Shown: piece after piece, positions 23,596 through 29,376 of the stretch
Layout: each line of letters starts with the position of its first letter
Position numbering within the stretch: position 1 is the first letter of the stretch
Assembly: GCA_018382295.1 (NCBI GenBank)
Contig: JAGZQF010000019.1
Location: 1-29,376, forward strand
Length of the DNA stretch: 29,376 bases
DNA from: Collinsella sp.
GTDB lineage: Bacteria; Actinomycetota; Coriobacteriia; Coriobacteriales; Coriobacteriaceae
Direction: 5' to 3'
Translations under genes and position numbers: made by a program
Notes under the pieces: model-generated
Database searches by the model: none
What the model was told of the DNA's origin: nothing
What the model saw: the letters and a program-made list of their open reading frames with translations, nothing else

Positions 23596-24306
23596 TTGTC
23601 CCAGCTCGAGAAATGCGATCGCCGGTCCCTTCGCTCGCAGCGTGCCCTTCGCCAGGCACTTGCCAGCGAGCTTGCCGAAAGCGGCGACCTTTCGCGCATT
23701 AATGTCGCGTCGCTCACCGAGCGCGCTGGCCTTACGCGTCGCACGTTCTATTCGCATTACCGCGATATCCCCGACTTTATCAATCAAATCGAGGACGGCT
23801 TGCTGGCCGAGATCCGTGAGCGCATTGAGCTCATCACCGCAGCTCAGCTGCCCGACCTCTATCACAACATCGATGAGCTCGAGCCGGCACCCGGTTCGGT
23901 TGAGCTGCTGCGTTATCTTGCGGCCAATCGCGACTTAATCGGTGCGCTGCTGGGTCCGGGCGGCGACCAGGCCTTCATTAAAAGGATCATCGACACCGCG
24001 CGTGAGGCCGTGGTGCCGCGTGCGCAGACGGGCATTTTGGGCCTGGCGCTGGGCACGTTCTTTGACTACTACGTCACCTACGTCGTGAGTGCCGAGGTCG
24101 GCATGATTCAGCGCTGGTTTGAGCGTGGGCTCACCGAATCGCCCGAGGCCATGGCGCGCATTATGACGGTGCTCGCTTTTGTGCGCCCTGGTGACCTGTA
24201 TGGCCAACCCATCGATATCAACGTGCCGGAATACGGCATGAAGCTATTGAACCTGCAGCTCGAGGACGCGGCCGACACCGCCGCAGCCGTCGAGTCCAAC
24301 AACTAA
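23596..24306 (+). CDS. TetR/AcrR family transcriptional regulator
   Basis: 236 residues. The N-terminal HTH is readable in INVASLTERAGLTRRTFYSH (35-54), preceded by a helix rich in Arg and followed by a ligand-binding domain that matches the general TetR C-terminal pattern (LLRYLAANRDLIGALLGPGG). Translation starts at a TTG four bases after AAGGAGG. The next gene begins 11 bp past its stop, so it is co-transcribed with the dehydratase activase-like giant and probably controls it. The effector, perhaps an acyl-CoA or fatty acid, is inference from that partner. Confidence 0.88.
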   Translation: MSQLEKCDRRSLRSQRALRQALASELAESGDLSRINVASLTERAGLTRRTFYSHYRDIPDFINQIEDGLLAEIRERIELITAAQLPDLYHNIDELEPAPGSVELLRYLAANRDLIGALLGPGGDQAFIKRIIDTAREAVVPRAQTGILGLALGTFFDYYVTYVVSAEVGMIQRWFERGLTESPEAMARIMTVLAFVRPGDLYGQPIDINVPEYGMKLLNLQLEDAADTAAAVESNN

Positions 24307-24317
24307 GAGGAGAGACA

Positions 24318-27300
24318 ATGAGCAAACTCGTCGAGGGCATTAAGGACCGTATGGTCGCTGCCGCGCGTGAGGCTGCACCCGCCGTGATGGATGCCGCGCA
24401 GAAGGCCGCGACCGCAGCTGCCGAGAAAGTTGCCGAGGCAGTTGCCGATGCCAAGAACGCGGCAGGGGAGACGTCCGTCGCTAGCGAGCCCGCCACCGCC
24501 GCTGAGCCCGTAGCCGCCGCCCACACCCCCGAAGGCGCGATCTTCAACCCCGAGAACGCTCGTGGCAACCTGCACTTGGGCATCGACGTGGGCTCCACCA
24601 CCGTTAAGCTCGCTGTGCTCAACGACGACAACCAGATTGTCTACGCCAAGTACCAGCGCCACCACACCGACGTCCGCGCCTGCGCCCGCGACCTGTTCGA
24701 GGGCGCTGCGACCGTGCTGCCGACGGCCCAGATGACCTGCGCCATTACCGGCTCGGGCGGCCTGCTGCTGTCCCAGTGGCTCGACCTGGAGTTTGTCCAG
24801 GAGGTCATCGCCAGCAAGCGCGCTGTCGAGACCCTCATCCCTGCCACCGATGTCGCCATCGAGCTGGGCGGCGAGGACGCCAAGATCATCTACTTCGACA
24901 ACGGCATCGAGCAGCGCATGAACGGCACCTGTGCCGGCGGTACGGGCGCGTTCATCGACCAGATGGCAACCCTGCTGCACACCGACGCCAGCGGCCTTAA
25001 CGAACTCGCGGCCAACGCCACCACCATCTATCCCATCGCCAGCCGCTGCGGCGTTTTTGCCAAGACCGACGTCCAGCCGCTGCTCAACGAGGGCGCCCGC
25101 CCCGAGGACGTGGCGGCCTCCATCTTCCAAGCCGTCGTGACCCAGACCATCTCGGGCCTGGCGTGCGGCCGTCCCATTCGCGGCAACGTCGCCTTCCTGG
25201 GCGGCCCGCTGCAGTACCTCTCCGAGCTGCGCCACCGCTTCTACCTCACGCTCAACCTGGACGAAGAGCACCGCATTGTGCCCCAAAACGCTCACCTGTT
25301 TGTGGCGAGCGGCGCCGCCATGGCGCACGAGTCCAACAAGCTCAGCACGTTCCCGCAGCTCATCGAGGCCATCGACAGCTTGGGTGACACGCAGGGTGCC
25401 GAGGTCGAGCGCCTGGATCCGCTCTTTGCCACCGACGAGGATTTTGCCGAGTTCAAGACTCGCCACGACACCGAGGTCGTCCCCAAGGGTAAGCTCGACG
25501 GCTACACCGGCCGCGTGTTCATCGGTATCGACGCCGGTTCCACCACCATGAAGGCCGCGCTCGTGGGCGAGGACGGCCAGCTGTTGCACACCTGGTACGG
25601 CAACAACAACGGTGACATCCTGGGCACGGCCAAGGTCATCATGGCCGATTTCTACAACCACATCCCCGCCGGCTGCACCATCGGCCACGTGACCACCACG
25701 GGCTACGGCGAGGCACTGCTCATCGAGGCCCTCAAGGCCGATTCCGGCGAGATCGAGACCGTCGCGCACCTGCGCGGCGCCAAGGCATTCCTGCCCGGCG
25801 TCGAGTTTATCCTGGACATTGGCGGCCAGGACATGAAGTGTCTGCGCGTCAAGGACGGCGTCATCGAGCACATCATGCTCAACGAGGCTTGCTCGTCGGG
25901 CTGCGGCAGCTTTATCGAGAGTTTCGCCGTGTCTATGAACATGGACGTGCGCGCGTTCGCCGATGCCGCCATCCACGCTAAGGCTCCCGTCGACCTGGGC
26001 AGCCGCTGCACGGTCTTTATGAACTCGCGCGTCAAGCAGGCGCAAAAGGAAGGCGCCACGGTGGGCGACATCGCGGCCGGCCTGTCCTATTCCGTCATCA
26101 AGAACGCCCTGTTCAAGGTCATTAAGCTGCGCGACCCCAAGGAGATCGGCAACCAGGTGATCGTCCAGGGCGGCACCTTTATGTCCGATGCCACGCTGCG
26201 CGCGTTTGAGCAGCTCACCGGCGTTCACGCCGTGCGTCCCGACATCGCCGGCTGCATGGGCGCCTATGGTGCGGCCCTGCTTGCCCGCGATCGCGCCGGC
26301 GCCGACGGCACCTCGACCATTCTTTCTGCCGAGGACATCGCGCACCTTACCGTGACGCAAAAGCATGTCCGCTGCGGCCGTTGCTCTAACAACTGCCAGC
26401 TTACCGTCAACGACTTTGGCGGCGGCAGGCGCTTCATTACCGGCAACCGCTGCGAGAAGGGCGCCGGCCACAAAAAGCAGAAGACTGAGGCCCCCAACCT
26501 TTTCAAAAAGAAAAACGAGCTGCTCTTTAACCGCGAGATCCTGAGTCCCGACGAGGCCCCGCGCGGCACCGTGGGTATCCCGCGCGCACTCAACATGTAC
26601 GAGAACTACCCCTTCTGGCACGCGTTCTTTACGCGCCTGGGCTTTAGCGTGCAGCTGTCCGACCAGTCGAGCAAAAAGACCTACCAGGCGGGCATCGAGT
26701 CCATGCCGTCCGAGAGCGTGTGCTACCCGGCAAAGATGAGCCACGGCCATGTGATGAACCTCATCGACCGCGATGTCGACTTCATCTGGATGCCGTGCGT
26801 GCGCTGGGAGCGCAAGGAGGATCCGACGGCTGGCAACTGTTACAACTGCCCCATCGTCATGAGCTACCCCACAGCGCTGGCGCTCAACATCGACGAGATC
26901 CGCGAACAGAACATCGAGTTCCTGTATCCGTTTGTGCCGTATCACGATAAGACCGAGCTTAAGCGCCGTCTGTACCAGGTGCTCGCCGTCGACCGTGTGG
27001 CCGATGCGCAAGCCGGTCGCGGTCGCGTGCGCGGTCCCAAGATCACGCGCTCCGAGGTCGATGCCGCCGTCAACGCTGCTTTTGAGGCCGATGCGCGTTT
27101 CCACGAGGATATCCAGACCATGGGCGAGGAGGCTCTTAAGTGGGTCGAGGACCATGGCGGTCACGGCATCGTGCTCGCCGGTCGTCCCTACCATAACGAC
27201 CCCGAGATCAACCACGCCCTGCCCGAACTTATCTCGAGCTTTGGCTTTGCGGTCTTTACCGAGGATTCGCTTGCGCATCTGGTAAAGCCCGAGCGTCCGA

Positions 27301-29099
27301 TTCGCGTCGTCGACCAGTGGATGTACCACAGCCGCCTGTACGCCGTCGCCCGTTTTGTGACGATGCGCAACGACCTGGACCTGATCCAGCTCAATTCCTT
27401 CGGCTGCGGCCTGGACGCTCTGACCACCGATCAGGTGCAGGAGATTCTGGAAGCCAGCGGCAAGATCTACACCGTGCTTAAGATCGACGAGGTGTCTAAC
27501 CTGGGTGCCGCGCGCATCCGCATCCGCTCGCTCATGGCCGCGCTTAAGGACCAGGAGGCCGAGCGCTTGGCCGAGGCCACGGTCGCGGGCGAGGCCTACG
27601 AGCAGGGCGATGCCGCGCCGGTGTCGCCCTCCACGGATGCCCCCGCGTTCGCGAGCCGCAAGTACACGTTTGAGGCTCAGCGCGAGAGTGCTTCGACCGC
27701 GTGGCCCAAGGTGCCCTTTACCGAGCAGATGCGCGAGGAGGGCTACACCATCCTGTGCCCGCAGATGGCGCCGATTCACTTTGACCTGGTCAAAGAGGTG
27801 TTCCGCGGTGCCGGCTACAACTTGGAGCTGCTGCCCTCGACCGACCACGACGCCGTCGAGGCCGGCCTGCGCTACGTGAACAATGACATTTGCTATCCGT
27901 CGATCCTGGTGACGGGCCAGATTATGGAGGCCATCGAGAGCGGTCGGTACGACCTGTCCAAGACGGCCGTGGTTATCAGCCAGACCGGCGGCGGCTGCCG
28001 TGCCACCAACTACATCGCACTCATTCGCAAGGCCCTGCGCGAGAGCGGCCACCCCGAGATCCCGGTGATCTCGCTTTCGGCCGTGGCGCTCGGTGAGGAC
28101 AACCCCGGCTTTAAGATTACGCCGGCACTGCTTAAGCAGGCAGTCTACGCAGTGCTCTTTGGTGACGTCATGATGCAGATGCTCTATCGTTGCCGCCCGT
28201 ACGAGGCCACGCCCGGTGCCGCCAACGCACTCTACGAGGAGTACATGGCGCGCGCCCGCAAGCTGGCGCCTAAGTTCAACAGGCACAACTACACCAAGTT
28301 GTGCCGCGAGGCCATCCGCGCGTTCGACACCATGCCGCTTGTGGGCGAGGGTACCAAGCCGCGCGTGGGCGTGGTTGGCGAGATCCTGGTCAAGTTCCAT
28401 CCCACGGCCAACAACCACGTGGTCGATGTCATTGAGCGCGAGGGCTGCGAGGCCGTGGTACCGGGCCTGCTCGACTTCTTCCTGTACTCCATGAGCAACG
28501 CCGAGCTTCAAAAAGACGAGCTGGGAAGCTCTGCCACGGCGCGCGCTAGCATGCAGGCGCTCATTAAGCTGGTGGACTGGATGCGCACGCCGGTGGAGGA
28601 GATGCTCGAAAAGTCCCGCCGCTTCGAGGCGCCCGAGCGCATTGGCACCATGGCGGACAAGGCTCGTACGGTGCTTTCGGTGTGCAACAACATGGGCGAA
28701 GGCTGGCTGCTCACGGCCGAGATGCTCGACCTGATCGACCACGGTGCGCCCAACATCATCTGCACGCAGCCCTTCGCGTGCCTGCCCAACCACGTAGTGG
28801 GTAAGGCCGTGATCAAGGAGCTGCGCCGCCAGCATCCCGAGAGCAACATCGTCGCGGTGGACTACGACCCCGGCGCGTCCGAGGTCAACCAGCTCAACCG
28901 CATTAAGCTCATGATCAGCGTGGCCAAGGAAAACATGCGCGCCGGCAAGGGCTTTAAGCTCGAGAAGGTGGCGCCGCTCGCGATGGACGAGGTCACCGGC
29001 CAGATGCGTGCCCATGATGGCTGCGTGAGCTGCGGCTCGGTCGACGAGAGTGCCGTGGCGTCGGTCGCTGAGCGCCTGGGACGCGGCATTAAGAAGTAA
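24318..29099 (+). CDS. Giant 2-hydroxyacyl-CoA dehydratase activase-related protein (two ASKHA activase domains + DUF2229 + HgdB-like region)
   Basis: 1593 residues. Residues 1-85 are an Ala/Glu-rich helical low-complexity extension. An ASKHA ATPase domain starts at LGIDVGSTTVK (about 87) and a second at IGIDAGSTTMKAA (about 403). Both keep cysteines placed like the cluster-binding pair of HgdC: TCAGGTGAF and SRCGVF in the first, EACSSGCGSF and SRCTVF in the second. Next come a Cys-rich CGRCSNNC segment (about 685), a DUF2229-type region (IPRALNMYENYPFW, about 752; MPSESVCYPAKMSHGH; NCYNCPIV), and a C-terminal HgdB/COG3581-like region from about 1130, ending in CVSCGS. In related systems the activase uses ATP to inject an electron into a 2-hydroxyacyl-CoA dehydratase. 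No separate dehydratase subunits are here, so the reaction is unknown. GAGGAGAG precedes the ATG. Confidence 0.92.
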   Translation: MSKLVEGIKDRMVAAAREAAPAVMDAAQKAATAAAEKVAEAVADAKNAAGETSVASEPATAAEPVAAAHTPEGAIFNPENARGNLHLGIDVGSTTVKLAVLNDDNQIVYAKYQRHHTDVRACARDLFEGAATVLPTAQMTCAITGSGGLLLSQWLDLEFVQEVIASKRAVETLIPATDVAIELGGEDAKIIYFDNGIEQRMNGTCAGGTGAFIDQMATLLHTDASGLNELAANATTIYPIASRCGVFAKTDVQPLLNEGARPEDVAASIFQAVVTQTISGLACGRPIRGNVAFLGGPLQYLSELRHRFYLTLNLDEEHRIVPQNAHLFVASGAAMAHESNKLSTFPQLIEAIDSLGDTQGAEVERLDPLFATDEDFAEFKTRHDTEVVPKGKLDGYTGRVFIGIDAGSTTMKAALVGEDGQLLHTWYGNNNGDILGTAKVIMADFYNHIPAGCTIGHVTTTGYGEALLIEALKADSGEIETVAHLRGAKAFLPGVEFILDIGGQDMKCLRVKDGVIEHIMLNEACSSGCGSFIESFAVSMNMDVRAFADAAIHAKAPVDLGSRCTVFMNSRVKQAQKEGATVGDIAAGLSYSVIKNALFKVIKLRDPKEIGNQVIVQGGTFMSDATLRAFEQLTGVHAVRPDIAGCMGAYGAALLARDRAGADGTSTILSAEDIAHLTVTQKHVRCGRCSNNCQLTVNDFGGGRRFITGNRCEKGAGHKKQKTEAPNLFKKKNELLFNREILSPDEAPRGTVGIPRALNMYENYPFWHAFFTRLGFSVQLSDQSSKKTYQAGIESMPSESVCYPAKMSHGHVMNLIDRDVDFIWMPCVRWERKEDPTAGNCYNCPIVMSYPTALALNIDEIREQNIEFLYPFVPYHDKTELKRRLYQVLAVDRVADAQAGRGRVRGPKITRSEVDAAVNAAFEADARFHEDIQTMGEEALKWVEDHGGHGIVLAGRPYHNDPEINHALPELISSFGFAVFTEDSLAHLVKPERPIRVVDQWMYHSRLYAVARFVTMRNDLDLIQLNSFGCGLDALTTDQVQEILEASGKIYTVLKIDEVSNLGAARIRIRSLMAALKDQEAERLAEATVAGEAYEQGDAAPVSPSTDAPAFASRKYTFEAQRESASTAWPKVPFTEQMREEGYTILCPQMAPIHFDLVKEVFRGAGYNLELLPSTDHDAVEAGLRYVNNDICYPSILVTGQIMEAIESGRYDLSKTAVVISQTGGGCRATNYIALIRKALRESGHPEIPVISLSAVALGEDNPGFKITPALLKQAVYAVLFGDVMMQMLYRCRPYEATPGAANALYEEYMARARKLAPKFNRHNYTKLCREAIRAFDTMPLVGEGTKPRVGVVGEILVKFHPTANNHVVDVIEREGCEAVVPGLLDFFLYSMSNAELQKDELGSSATARASMQALIKLVDWMRTPVEEMLEKSRRFEAPERIGTMADKARTVLSVCNNMGEGWLLTAEMLDLIDHGAPNIICTQPFACLPNHVVGKAVIKELRRQHPESNIVAVDYDPGASEVNQLNRIKLMISVAKENMRAGKGFKLEKVAPLAMDEVTGQMRAHDGCVSCGSVDESAVASVAERLGRGIKK

Positions 29100-29129
29100 C
29101 TGGCCTGCTTTGGGCTAGATATGAGACAA

Positions 29130-29165
29130 ACGGGTGGTAGCCGTACCGGCTACCACCCGTTTTTG
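29130..29165 (+). terminator. Strong intrinsic terminator after the activase giant
   Basis: A 14-bp perfect stem (acgggtggtagccg / cggctaccacccgt) with a 3-nt loop, followed by ttttt. It is 30 bp past the stop codon and ends the TetR-activase operon. Confidence 0.93.
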
Positions 29166-29376
29166 CTGGACATATGTTGCGTAAATCGTTTTGTCGCAGC
29201 CTTCTGTGCACTCGAATTTCGGAAGTGCGGGAAAAAACGCGAACCTCCTGAGCACACCACCTTTTTAGACTCTCACGACCTGCACTGATAATTGTTCTCG
29301 GGGGAAGCGGGCACTGCGGGGCGCGGCAACGGCGCGCGATTTCCGCGTCGCAGCGCTACCCTGATGCTGAATGCCG
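29166..29376. other. Window tail without a supported gene
   Basis: No frame with a start and ribosome-binding site is convincing. On the minus strand an aggagg occurs near 29247, but no start codon follows at usable spacing. No tRNA-like fold or terminator is seen. Confidence 0.5.

Noticed and set aside
24303..29015. A 1570-codon open frame on the strand opposite the activase giant
   Set aside because: Its codons align exactly with those of the sense gene, so its stops correspond to sense codons TTA, CTA and TCA, which this GC-rich genome avoids. It has no ribosome-binding site and a His/Val/Arg-rich translation without known motifs.
29200..29273. Small minus-strand ORF after an aggagg motif at the window end
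   Set aside because: No ATG, GTG or TTG lies at usable distance after the motif; the open frame starts before it and runs into the terminator stem.

Overview
The window looks like a chromosomal segment of a high-GC, anaerobic actinobacterium of the Coriobacteriia, most likely Collinsella or a close relative. This is inferred from gene content (2-hydroxyacyl-CoA dehydratase activase giant, SEC-C methionine aminopeptidase, PF06541-type membrane protein, amt-PII pair), strong GC-rich codon use and the style of intergenic repeats. No database search was possible.

Layout. 1-1100: a lower-GC accessory-looking edge with a partial ORF, a small conserved hypothetical gene, a gene-poor stretch and a 111-bp nested inverted repeat. 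1128-8178: mostly minus-strand metabolic genes (6-phosphofructokinase, Ntn amidohydrolase, D-2-hydroxyacid dehydrogenase, methionine aminopeptidase, radical SAM enzyme) with a plus-strand M18 aminopeptidase among them. 8404-11673: a plus-strand alpha/beta hydrolase, then a two-gene signalling unit (degenerate GGDEF-receiver-HD-GYP protein plus an Hpt protein). 11779-16064: a minus-strand polar amino-acid ABC transporter operon (binding lipoprotein, two permeases, ATPase) ending in a class I glutamine amidotransferase-like hydrolase. 16087-16522: a repeat-rich gap holding an ordered array of six alternating palindromic units. 16523-18304: a DXS-family ThDP enzyme lacking the usual DRAG motif. 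18533-20092: an HD phosphohydrolase coupled to a membrane protein. 20291-22119: ammonium transporter and PII protein. 22201-23064: a HAD phosphatase. 23065-23503: an unannotated small-gene locus between two GGGACAG hairpin repeats. 24318-29099: a 1593-residue acyl-CoA dehydratase activase-like protein, preceded by a TetR regulator in the same operon.

The most notable candidate system is at 23117-23443. A 41-codon gene encodes a hydrophobic helix with a very basic tail. It has a near-consensus LexA (SOS) box upstream, a hairpin that hides its Shine-Dalgarno sequence, and a good sigma70-like promoter pointing back over it on the opposite strand. Together these resemble a damage-inducible type I toxin-antitoxin module, analogous in logic to tisB/istR but unrelated in sequence. 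Second is the 16249-16464 array: six TGTWACA-centred units spaced about 40 bp, paired as three inverted repeats each enclosing exactly 27 bp. A separate 20-bp inverted repeat at 7294-7360 also encloses exactly 27 bp. The intergenic regions also carry five copies of a GGGACAG-loop hairpin family and an 87-bp palindromic element between amt and the PII gene.
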